Positions 1 through 6,609 of a DNA stretch of 10,355 nt are shown here, piece after piece; the first letter of the stretch is position 1; every line of letters starts with the position of its first letter. The DNA is from Acidobacteriota bacterium. Lineage in GTDB: Bacteria > Acidobacteriota > Terriglobia > Bryobacterales > Bryobacteraceae. The position numbers and the translations under genes were made by a program. The DNA lies in contig JAFDVT010000034.1 of the NCBI GenBank assembly GCA_018268875.1, positions 1 to 10,355 of the forward strand, read 5' to 3'. The notes under the pieces were generated by a model. That model had not been told where the DNA came from. It worked only from the letters and a program-made list of their open reading frames with translations, and did not search any database.

Positions 1-20
1 CCAAGGCGGCTCGCAAATGA
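1..20 (+). CDS. 3' end of an upstream gene (possibly a BlaI/MecI-type repressor), partial
   Basis: Only the last five codons and a stop are visible, read in frame from position 3: Lys-Ala-Ala-Arg-Lys then TGA at 18-20. The TGA overlaps the ATG of the next gene in an ATGA arrangement, typical of translationally coupled genes. M56/BlaR1-type proteases are commonly encoded directly after a BlaI/MecI-family repressor, and a short basic C-terminus would fit one. The identity is inferred from context only, and the fragment could also be chance, because the frame of the next gene is open to the window edge as well. Confidence 0.35.
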
Positions 21-1561
21 TCCTGCCCTGGATCGTCAAGCCGGCATTGGTGGTGCTGCTCGCCTACGTCGCGCAGTGGGCCGTTCGCCAGCGCGGCGCG
101 GCCGCCCGCCACCTGGTGTGGACCGCAGCCTTGCTATTTGTGGCGATCGTACCGTTGCTGCCTTCCGAACTGTTTTCTGCGCCTGCGTTGACACTTGTTG
201 CGTCCACACCCGGAAGCAGCATCGTCGACGACGCGACACCGTTCATCGTCGACGCGACGACAACGCCCGTGCGACGGACGCTTCCCATCCATGCGTTCTG
301 GATCGCGGGGTTGCTTGCCGTGTCGGCTCAATGGCTGCTGTCGTTTCGCAAAGCGATCCAACTCGCCCGCCGTTCGCGTTCGTACACGACATACCGCAAT
401 GTGCCGGTGCGGTTGAGCGAGTCCACCCGTGTGCCGTTCACCTTCGGCTGGCACGAACCAGTCATCGTCCTTCCCGCGCAGGCCGAACATTGGACCGAAG
501 TTCGCCGAACCCACGTCCTGGCCCACGAGTTCGCGCATGTCGCCCGTTATGACTGGTTCACGCAAAGTCTTGCTCGCGCGGTGTGCGCCATGTACTGGTT
601 CCATCCGCTGGTGTGGTTGGCAGCCGCCGCGATGCGGCGCGAAAGCGAAAACGCTTGCGACGATGCGGCGATCCTCGCTACCGCAGGCGGCCCCGCCGCA
701 TATGCGGAAGACCTGTTCCAGATGGCTTGCGACTGCCGCGACGCCGGCAATACCCCCGCAAGCGCCCTCACCATGTGGGGAAACTCAAAATCTCAGTTGG
801 AGGTTCGTGTGAAGAACATTTTGAATCCGTTGTTGAATCGCCGCCCGTTGACCACGGCCGTCGCGGCGGCGGTCGCCTGCGGAGCCTTGGCGCTCTTTCT
901 GCCTGTCGTAGGTTTGCGGTTACAGGCCCAGCCTGCAAAGGTCCACCTCGGCGGCGAAGTTCGCGACCCTAGCGGCGCTGCCGTTCCCGGCGCGAAAATC
1001 GAACTGCGCACGGCGGCATCCCCGAAAACCGTCGCCGCCTCCGGAGTCACCGGTCCTGACGGGAAAATCTCGATGGAGATCGAACCGGATACGTACACGT
1101 TCACCGTGCTGCATCCTGGCTTCGCGCCGGTCACCGGCGGACCGCTGTCCTTTACGAACGCCAAGGCGGAGCTGTTCGTGGCGCTACGCCTCGGCCAGAT
1201 TCGCGAGACCGTTTCGGTGATCGGCGTGCGTCCTCCATCGGCACCGGTTACCAATACGGGCGTTCCCCAGCGCATCCGCGTCGGAGGCCTGGTGCAAGCC
1301 GCGAGCCTGATACATAAGGTGGACCCGCTGTACCCGGCGGATTTGCAGGCACAGAACATCCAGGGTCACATTGAGCTGGACGCCGTCATTTCCAAGGAAG
1401 GCAATGTCATCAACGTGCACGAACGGTCGCTCGGCCAGCATCCCGGACTGGTGCAGGCCGCTACCGATGCCGTACGGCAGTGGCGCTACAAGCCGACGTT
1501 GTTGAATGGCGAACCCGTGGAGGTCCTGACGACCGTCACCGTGCGGTTTCTCCTAAACTGA
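17..1561 (+). CDS. M56 (BlaR1-like) membrane metalloprotease fused to carboxypeptidase-regulatory-like and TonB C-terminal domains
   Basis: This 514-residue protein has three N-terminal membrane segments (about 2-23, 32-53, 91-110). A peptidase M56 domain follows with the zinc motif HEFAH at residues 170-174, E171 as catalytic base, and the downstream E-x-x-C-D-D motif at 211-216, where E211 is the likely third zinc ligand. A fourth membrane segment lies near 279-303. After it come a carboxypeptidase-regulatory-like Ig fold (about 309-402, with GEVRDPSGAAVPGAKI) and a TonB C-terminal domain (about 420-514, with YP near 439 and QWRYKPTLLNGEPVEV). In BlaR1 the protease domain faces the cytoplasm and cleaves a BlaI-type repressor, so both added domains should be periplasmic. 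No penicillin-binding sensor domain is present, so beta-lactam sensing is not supported. The ATG at 17 follows AAGGCGG at 3-9 and overlaps an upstream TGA. The frame stays open to the left, so an earlier start cannot be excluded. The stop is 4 nt before thiG. Confidence 0.88.
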   Translation: MILPWIVKPALVVLLAYVAQWAVRQRGAAARHLVWTAALLFVAIVPLLPSELFSAPALTLVASTPGSSIVDDATPFIVDATTTPVRRTLPIHAFWIAGLLAVSAQWLLSFRKAIQLARRSRSYTTYRNVPVRLSESTRVPFTFGWHEPVIVLPAQAEHWTEVRRTHVLAHEFAHVARYDWFTQSLARAVCAMYWFHPLVWLAAAAMRRESENACDDAAILATAGGPAAYAEDLFQMACDCRDAGNTPASALTMWGNSKSQLEVRVKNILNPLLNRRPLTTAVAAAVACGALALFLPVVGLRLQAQPAKVHLGGEVRDPSGAAVPGAKIELRTAASPKTVAASGVTGPDGKISMEIEPDTYTFTVLHPGFAPVTGGPLSFTNAKAELFVALRLGQIRETVSVIGVRPPSAPVTNTGVPQRIRVGGLVQAASLIHKVDPLYPADLQAQNIQGHIELDAVISKEGNVINVHERSLGQHPGLVQAATDAVRQWRYKPTLLNGEPVEVLTTVTVRFLLN

Positions 1562-1565
1562 AGAT

Positions 1566-2345
1566 ATGAGTGACAGCGTCCGGATTGCCGACCGCGAATT
1601 CAAGTCCCGCCTGTTTGTCGGCACGGGCAAGTACCGTAGTTTTCAGGAAATGGCGCGGTGCCATGCGGCATCGGAATCGGAAGTGGTCACGGTGGCCGTG
1701 CGCCGCGTCAACCTCACCGACAAGACCAAAGAGTCCCTGCTCGACTACATCGATCGCGACCGGATGTTCATCCTGCCGAACACCGCCGCCTGCTACACCG
1801 CCGACGAAGCGATTCGCACCGCGCGCCTCGGCCGCGAGGTCGGGCTGTCCAACTGGGTGAAGCTGGAAGTGATCGGCGACCAGAAGACGCTGCTGCCCGA
1901 CAACGAAGGTCTGCTCGAGGCGACTCGCGTGCTTGTGAAGGAAGGCTTTGTCGTCCTGCCGTACACCACCGACGACCTCGTCAACGCGCGCAAGCTGATC
2001 GATGCGGGCGCGGCCGCCGTGATGCCTCTTGCCGCGCCCATCGGCTCCGGACTCGGCATCCAGAACACCACCAACCTTCGCATCATGCGCGAAATGATCA
2101 CCGAAGTTCCGCTGATCGTGGACGCGGGCGTAGGTACGGCGTCCGATGCCGCCATCGCCATGGAAATGGGCTTTGACGGCATCCTGATGAACACCGCGAT
2201 CGCTGAAGCGGACGACGCCGAAAAGATGGCCATCGCCATGAATTACGCCGTCAAGGCCGGCCGTCTTGCGCACCTCGCCGGCCGCATGCCCAAGCGCCTG
2301 TACGCCAGCGCCAGCAGCCCGATGACGGGTATGGTGACCCGCTAG
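1566..2345 (+). CDS. thiG: Thiazole synthase ThiG
   Basis: ThiG makes the thiazole phosphate half of thiamine in the cytoplasm from 1-deoxy-D-xylulose 5-phosphate, dehydroglycine and ThiS thiocarboxylate. The 259-residue length matches the family (about 255-260). The Schiff-base lysine is K99 in NWVKLEVIGD. A phosphate-gripping loop is seen at PLAAPIGSGLGI (154-165), and VDAGVGTASDA (185-195) and GFDGILMNTAIA (202-213) are characteristic TIM-barrel strands. The start is only 4 nt after the stop of the membrane protease gene, with a weak ribosome site (TGAAG overlapping that stop), so it is probably translated from the same message. No thiS, thiH/thiO, thiE or thiC is seen nearby, so the rest of the pathway must be encoded elsewhere. 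Its TAG stop shares the palindromic CTAG at 2342-2345 with the stop of the convergent WD40 gene. Confidence 0.96.
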   Translation: MSDSVRIADREFKSRLFVGTGKYRSFQEMARCHAASESEVVTVAVRRVNLTDKTKESLLDYIDRDRMFILPNTAACYTADEAIRTARLGREVGLSNWVKLEVIGDQKTLLPDNEGLLEATRVLVKEGFVVLPYTTDDLVNARKLIDAGAAAVMPLAAPIGSGLGIQNTTNLRIMREMITEVPLIVDAGVGTASDAAIAMEMGFDGILMNTAIAEADDAEKMAIAMNYAVKAGRLAHLAGRMPKRLYASASSPMTGMVTR

Positions 2346-3205
2346 AAACGGTACAACCGCGCCTGTTCGTCCGCCGCGATCACACTGCCTTCACCGGGTA
2401 GCCAGGACGCCATGACGAACAGGCTCTTGCCTTTGTACGTGTCCAGGCATTTGCCGGATGCGACGTCCCACACCTTGACCGTTCTGTCGTGACACGCCGA
2501 CACCAGCCGCGTGTAATCCGCCGTGAACTCGACGGACCGGATGGTCTCCTGATGCCCTTCGAACGCTTGCAGGCACTCGCCGGCGGCGACATCCCACAGC
2601 GCGATATGCTGCGAACAGGAGGCCACGCGGTCTTCGCGCGGCCCGCCCCACGCCAGATGCTGCACGTGGTACTGGTGAGCCTCGATGACGCGAACCGCCT
2701 CGCCGGTTGCGACATTCCACACGCGCAAAGTGCCGTCGCGTGATCCCGAAATCGCCTGGGCGCCGTCTGTCGTGACAACGCCGCAATAGGCGCTGTCCAG
2801 ATGCCCGCTGAACGTTCGCAGACAAGCCCCGGTGGCAAGATCCCATACGCGGGTGTCCCGATCCTGTGAGCCGGTAATGGCGTATGCGCCATCGCCGCCG
2901 CTGAACTCCGCGCTACGGACAAACGCAGTGTGGCCTTCAAGAACATGTAGGCACTCGCCAGTGTCCGCATTCCAGAGGCGCGCCGTCGCATCGCGCGACC
3001 CGGTGAGGATGCGCGAGCCATTCCACGCGACACCCCAGATGCGGTTCGTATGGCCCGCAAGTTCGCGAATCAATTCGCCGGTGGCGGTGTCCCAAATACG
3101 CGCGGTAAGGCCGATGACGCCGGTAACGGCCCGCGTGCGATCGGCGTTGAAGGCGCAGGTGAGGTCCCGCGCCTTCAGATCGAGTTGCAGGATGCTACCA
3201 GTCAC
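2342..3205 (-). CDS. WD40-repeat beta-propeller protein, seven blades
   Basis: This 287-residue protein is built almost entirely of WD40 repeats. The repeat-closing motifs are at residues 37-39 (IWD), 77-79 (LWN), 120-122 (VWD), 162-164 (VWN), 203-205 (LWD), 245-247 (VWD) and a final LYRF at 284-287. They are spaced 40-43 residues apart, which gives exactly seven blades. GH dipeptides start several blades (51-52, 91-92, 134-135, 217-218), and TGECL/TGACL-type turns recur. There is no signal peptide, membrane segment, kinase or caspase domain, so it is likely a cytoplasmic protein-interaction scaffold with unknown partners. The start is a GTG at 3203-3205 lying inside the last codons of the upstream dehydratase gene (11-nt overlap). 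No good ribosome site is visible, so coupling to the upstream gene is likely. Function beyond scaffolding cannot be read from the sequence. Confidence 0.9.
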   Translation of the reverse strand: MTGSILQLDLKARDLTCAFNADRTRAVTGVIGLTARIWDTATGELIRELAGHTNRIWGVAWNGSRILTGSRDATARLWNADTGECLHVLEGHTAFVRSAEFSGGDGAYAITGSQDRDTRVWDLATGACLRTFSGHLDSAYCGVVTTDGAQAISGSRDGTLRVWNVATGEAVRVIEAHQYHVQHLAWGGPREDRVASCSQHIALWDVAAGECLQAFEGHQETIRSVEFTADYTRLVSACHDRTVKVWDVASGKCLDTYKGKSLFVMASWLPGEGSVIAADEQARLYRF

Positions 3206-4415
3206 AGAATTGGCCGTCGGGAAGCTGCATTTGCATATCCTTCCAGGGTTTCTGCTTTTCTTCTTGCTCCGCCCGCCGAACTTCGTCCCAATCGAGGTCG
3301 ACGCCGAGTCCCGGTCCTGTCAGAACATGCATGTGGCCGGTGAACTCGCCTTCGCCGATGATCGCGAACTGCGCGCGCTGGGGTTCGGGGATGAAGCGCA
3401 GCCACGGGTCGATGGCGCCCGCGCCTCGCAGATGCTCGTTGTAGTGGATGCCTTGGGAGGATTCGAGAATGCAGCCCGCCTTGGACGCCACGGCCACCTG
3501 ATGACAGGCCGCGAAGGCGACCGGCGACAGCGGACAGTGAGGCGCGATCGCCTTGCCGTCGTATTCCGCGATTTGCGCCACCGCCCAGGTCCGCGAAATG
3601 CCGCCGATATGCACCAGATCCGGCTGGAACAAGCCGATGTTGTCGCGCACGCCGGGATCCAGAAAATTTTCCGGATGGTACATGCGTTCGCCAGTGGCAA
3701 AGATCACGCCGGGGGCCGCCGCGCGCACGATGCCCAGTTGCCGGTTGAGTTCCGGCCGCACCGCTTCCTCGTAAAACTTCGGCCCGACCACCTGCAGCGC
3801 CCGGGCGAGTTCCGTCGCGCTATTCACCTTGCAGCGGCCGTGGAAGTCGAACCCGATCTCGACGCCGGGACCAACCTTGTTGCGGATCGCCTGCGCGACC
3901 TCCACCGCCGCGCGGATGCGGCCGTCGAAGTCCAGCGCGGAGGTCGGCAGGCAGGCGTTCAGCTTGATGGCGCGCAGCCCCCGTTTCACCACAGCGGCCG
4001 CTTCCTCCGCCGCCTTTTCCGGCGACGGTTCGTTGCCGCCCGCCCATTGATAGACCTTTACATAATCACGCGTACGGCACCGCAGCAAGTCGTAAATCGG
4101 CTTGCCGGCGAGCTTGCCGCGAAGGTCCCACAGCGCGATCTCAATGCCCGCGCGGGCCGACTGAAAGTGCGGACCGTCGTGATAGAACGTGATGTCGTGC
4201 ACGCCTTCGATCAGCCGCATGGCCTCGTCGACGGTCTTGCCGATAAAGGCATCCCGCATGTCGTGCAGGGAGGCCTCGGCCGGACCCAACTGTCCTTCGA
4301 CGGTGAACTCGCCGTAACCCGCCGAGCCATCGGAAAGCAGAATTCGCGACAAACCCCAGCGCGGCGGGACGCGAGCGGTTTCGATCGCGCGAATGACAGG
4401 CTGTGAGGTGGGCAT
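3195..4415 (-). CDS. Enolase-superfamily sugar-acid dehydratase, D-galactonate dehydratase (DgoD)-like
   Basis: The 406-residue protein has the capping domain (about 5-120) and TIM barrel of the mandelate racemase/muconate lactonizing enzyme group. Its motifs follow the D-galactonate dehydratase pattern: AIKLNAC (149-155), GFDFHGR (188-194) with metal ligand D190 and catalytic-type H192, YEEAV (215-219) with a metal-binding glutamate, TGERM (241-245) with ligand E243, QPDLVHIGGI (264-273), APHCPLSP (291-298) with H293, and GIHYN (322-326). The two histidines match the acid/base pair used for dehydrating an acid sugar in a Mg2+-dependent reaction, so a cytoplasmic sugar-acid dehydratase is likely. 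The exact substrate is not fixed by these motifs, and no sugar transporter, kinase or aldolase is nearby. The usual E-E-P after the barrel strand is E-E-A here. The ATG at 4413-4415 overlaps the hemQ stop as TAATG, with an AAGGTGAG ribosome-site-like stretch about 12 nt upstream. Confidence 0.85.
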   Translation of the reverse strand: MPTSQPVIRAIETARVPPRWGLSRILLSDGSAGYGEFTVEGQLGPAEASLHDMRDAFIGKTVDEAMRLIEGVHDITFYHDGPHFQSARAGIEIALWDLRGKLAGKPIYDLLRCRTRDYVKVYQWAGGNEPSPEKAAEEAAAVVKRGLRAIKLNACLPTSALDFDGRIRAAVEVAQAIRNKVGPGVEIGFDFHGRCKVNSATELARALQVVGPKFYEEAVRPELNRQLGIVRAAAPGVIFATGERMYHPENFLDPGVRDNIGLFQPDLVHIGGISRTWAVAQIAEYDGKAIAPHCPLSPVAFAACHQVAVASKAGCILESSQGIHYNEHLRGAGAIDPWLRFIPEPQRAQFAIIGEGEFTGHMHVLTGPGLGVDLDWDEVRRAEQEEKQKPWKDMQMQLPDGQFCDW

Positions 4416-5203
4416 TAGGCTGCGGTCTCACCTTTCAGATACGCGGCTACGCCGCTGGCCTTCAGGCGTACGCCAAAGAAGAAGTCGCCGAACTCGCCGT
4501 AATCGGCGCTCGCCTGATCGAACCGCATCTCATACACCAGGTGCTTGAACACGAGCGGGTTGTTCGAAAACAGGTCGACGCCCCATTCCCAGGCCTCGTA
4601 ACCGATGGACCCGGAAATAATCTGCCGCACGGACCCGGCATAGCGGCGTCCGACCTCGCCATGTTCCGCCATCTGGCGCTGGCGTTCCTGAATCGGCAGG
4701 CTGTACCAGTTTTTCTGTTCACCCCGGCGCTTGTTCATCGGGTAAAAGCACAGGTATTTGTCTTCGGGAATCGCCGGCAACAGGCGGCTCGACATCGCCG
4801 CGCGTTGACGTCCCAGTGTCTCTTCCACCGCTTGCGTCCATTCCGGCGTGTACGGCGCGATGCCCTTGGCAACCAGCGAATCGTACAGCTTTACCGTGGA
4901 TTCGTACAGACCGAGCTCGATCACCGACACATACGAATTCACGATGTCGGCGATGCCGTCGAGCGCTCGCGCCACGATGACGTCGGCCTGGTTCAATTCG
5001 TCGGGCGTGGCGCGAAAGTGGACGAACATCAGGTCGCCCTTATGCCCTGGCATCGCGAATACGGCACTACCCTGCGACTCCAGCTTCGCAATCAGCGAGG
5101 TCAGCGCCTCGGGGAGTTGGGCGCTATTCCAGCGCAGGCGGGCCATCTGGTGTAAGATCCAGGACCCTTCCATAGTTAAAGGTGCAGGGGGCAGTTTCGT
5201 CAT
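4415..5203 (-). CDS. hemQ: Coproheme decarboxylase / HemQ (chlorite-dismutase family)
   Basis: This enzyme (HemQ, also called ChdC) converts coproheme III to heme b with hydrogen peroxide, the last step of the coproporphyrin-dependent heme route. The 262-residue product keeps the residues known from the Firmicute enzymes: catalytic Tyr and Lys in CFYPMNKRR (Y154, M156, K158), an arginine at 140 in SSRLLP, the proximal heme ligand H181 in AEHGEVGRRYAG, Q194 in VRQIISGS, the segment WEWGVDLFSNNPLVFKHLVYEMRF (in two parts around 206-228), and YGEFG at 235-239. Absence of the chlorite-dismutase signature and close match to ChdC argue against true chlorite dismutase. The start at 5203 is chosen because AGGGGAG lies about 8 nt upstream. 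A longer open frame reaching 5524 would run antisense through the bactofilin gene and has no family match. The gene heads a three-gene minus-strand operon. Confidence 0.92.
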   Translation of the reverse strand: MTKLPPAPLTMEGSWILHQMARLRWNSAQLPEALTSLIAKLESQGSAVFAMPGHKGDLMFVHFRATPDELNQADVIVARALDGIADIVNSYVSVIELGLYESTVKLYDSLVAKGIAPYTPEWTQAVEETLGRQRAAMSSRLLPAIPEDKYLCFYPMNKRRGEQKNWYSLPIQERQRQMAEHGEVGRRYAGSVRQIISGSIGYEAWEWGVDLFSNNPLVFKHLVYEMRFDQASADYGEFGDFFFGVRLKASGVAAYLKGETAA

Positions 5204-5342
5204 GGCTTTTTCTCCCCTTCTGGATAACACGACGCCGAATAGTTTGAATTCCGAAGTTTCGCCGTGGCAGGGAATGGGGGCGGAGTAGTACGATGGATGG
5301 AAATCCCACCTGCGATGGATCACGAGAGGAGCGGTTTTTACG
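5204..5342. promoter_or_regulatory. Divergent spacer between hemQ and the bactofilin gene
   Basis: This 139-bp gap must contain both outward promoters. I see a good ribosome site for hemQ (AGGGGAG on the minus strand, near 5211-5218) and one for the bactofilin gene (AGAGGAG at 5325-5331). No convincing -35/-10 pair could be picked out by eye on either strand; TACGAT at 5289-5294 is at best a lone -10-like hexamer. An 8-bp direct repeat, CGATGGAT, occurs at 5291-5298 and 5313-5320. Confidence 0.5.
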
Positions 5343-5948
5343 ATGTGGAACAGGCGTAAAGAGGAAGAGCCAGCCCCGCGGATTACCAGCCCGGTACCCG
5401 CGCCGTCGGACCTTGGACGGGAAGGAATTCCCATGTCCACGATGAGCCATCGCGAAAGCCTGCATGCCACCGACACGCATCGGGTTGCCTCGTCCGCCGT
5501 TATCGGCAAATCCGTCGTCATCAAGGGGCAAATCTACTCCCGCGAGGACCTTGTCATCGACGGCGAAGTGGAAGGCAGCGTGGAAGCCCATGAAAACAAG
5601 ATTGTCGTCGGCCCCAACGGCAAGGTAAGCGCCGGCGTTAAGGCTCGCGAAGTGGTGGTCCACGGCGCGATCAAGGGCAACGTCGAAGCCGGCGAAAAGA
5701 TCGACATCCGCCGCGAAGCCAAGCTTGTCGGCGACATCAAAACCCAGCGCATCGTGATCGAAGACGGCGCGTATTTCAAAGGCAGCGTGGACATTCAACG
5801 TCCCGACGCGCAGAAACAGGCCGCCGCCGCGGCATCGGCAACTCGTCCTGCTGCCGCTACCTCTCCCGCCGCAGCCGCCGCTGCTGCTACGGGAGCCCCT
5901 CCCGCCTCCACCACTTCGGGCGGCATCCCGATCGAAGTAAAGAAGTAG
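5343..5948 (+). CDS. Bactofilin (polymer-forming cytoskeletal protein)
   Basis: Bactofilins form nucleotide-independent filaments, usually membrane-associated, that scaffold cell-shape, stalk or polarity functions. In this 201-residue protein the right-handed beta-helix core spans about 50-152, with the typical repeating pattern SAVIGKSVVIKGQIYSREDL, VIDGEVEGSVEA, GKVSAGVKAREVVVHGAIKG and AKLVGDIKTQRIVIEDGAYFKG. The N-terminus MWNRRKEEE is an aromatic residue followed by basic residues, resembling the short membrane-targeting N-termini known in several bactofilins; that role is inferred. The tail (153-201) is Ala/Pro/Thr-rich and probably disordered. The ATG at 5343 has AGAGGAG 11 nt upstream. 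An in-frame ATG at 5433 is a less likely start because it would drop this N-terminus. The methyltransferase-like gene follows after 34 nt and is probably co-transcribed. Confidence 0.94.
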   Translation: MWNRRKEEEPAPRITSPVPAPSDLGREGIPMSTMSHRESLHATDTHRVASSAVIGKSVVIKGQIYSREDLVIDGEVEGSVEAHENKIVVGPNGKVSAGVKAREVVVHGAIKGNVEAGEKIDIRREAKLVGDIKTQRIVIEDGAYFKGSVDIQRPDAQKQAAAAASATRPAAATSPAAAAAAATGAPPASTTSGGIPIEVKK

Positions 5949-5982
5949 CGGGCGGCGGAAAGAACCGTTGTTGCACGAGGAG

Positions 5983-6609
5983 ATGTCAGCGCCCGTCCCA
6001 GGAAATACCGATGTCCCCGGGGCGGGACGCCGTTCGAGCAATGCGCTCGACCAGTTTTTTCACGCCCTGCGCGACCGGTCCGGACTTCGCATCCTCGACC
6101 TGACCGGCGGCAGCCAGGCGAACATCCAGTACATCGCCGAACAAGGCCACCGGTCCACGCAGGACGGGTTGCCGCGTGCCCTGGATGACTGTTTCGCCAC
6201 TGGCGGCGCGGGCTACTTCGAAAACCAGTCCGACGCCGACCGCCTGAACCGTTTTGGATCGATGACTCTCGATCATGAACCGGGCACGTTCCAGGGCGTC
6301 CTGGCCTGGGATGTACTGCAGTTCCTCGCCCCGCCGCTACTCGAAGAAGTTGTCGTGCAACTGCATCGGATCACCGAGCCCGGCGGCCTGCTTCTCTTTT
6401 ATTTTCATGCGGATGATCGCATCGTCGAACTGCCCGCGGTGAACTACCACATCGTGGACCGGCGCACGGTTGCGACCACGGCACAAGGGCGTGTCCGCCC
6501 CATCCGGTTCCTCACCAACCGCGCGATCGAGCAGCTGTTTGCCGGGTTTACCGCCATCAAATTCTTCGTCACCCGCGATCATTTGCGCGAAGTGATCGTC
6601 CGGCGCTAA
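5983..6609 (+). CDS. Small class I SAM-dependent methyltransferase-like protein
   Basis: This 208-residue protein looks like a Rossmann-fold methyltransferase of the type 11 group. Seen are a motif I-like strand and loop (RILDLTGGSQANI, 36-48), an acidic strand equivalent to motif IV (GVLAWDVLQFL, 105-115), and the post-IV element EPGGLLLFYF (132-141). The C-terminal third (165-208) is not recognised as any known substrate domain. Motif I is divergent (D-L-T-G-G-S rather than D-x-G-x-G-x-G), so cofactor binding is likely but not certain. The substrate is unknown. The start is ambiguous. The ATG at 5983 directly abuts GAGGAG with no spacer, while in-frame TTG codons at 5968 and 5971 have a weak GGAAAG upstream and would add five or four residues. 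The gene is close behind the bactofilin gene and probably shares its transcript. Confidence 0.72.
   Translation: MSAPVPGNTDVPGAGRRSSNALDQFFHALRDRSGLRILDLTGGSQANIQYIAEQGHRSTQDGLPRALDDCFATGGAGYFENQSDADRLNRFGSMTLDHEPGTFQGVLAWDVLQFLAPPLLEEVVVQLHRITEPGGLLLFYFHADDRIVELPAVNYHIVDRRTVATTAQGRVRPIRFLTNRAIEQLFAGFTAIKFFVTRDHLREVIVRR

Noticed and set aside
1536..2273. 245-codon minus-strand open frame opposite thiG
   Set aside because: It shadows thiG, whose catalytic and phosphate-binding motifs are unambiguous.
2832..4406. 524-codon plus-strand open frame
   Set aside because: It is antisense to the WD40 and dehydratase genes, is rich in Arg and His as expected of a shadow frame in GC-rich DNA, and shows no recognisable domain.
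4415..5203. Assignment as a true chlorite dismutase
   Set aside because: The Tyr/Met/Lys set in CFYPMNKRR and the downstream heme-ligand context match coproheme decarboxylases rather than chlorite-detoxifying enzymes.
5204..5524. 107-residue N-terminal extension of the HemQ frame on the minus strand
   Set aside because: It runs antisense through the start of the bactofilin gene, matches nothing in the family, and the internal ATG at 5203 has a strong ribosome site and gives the normal family length.
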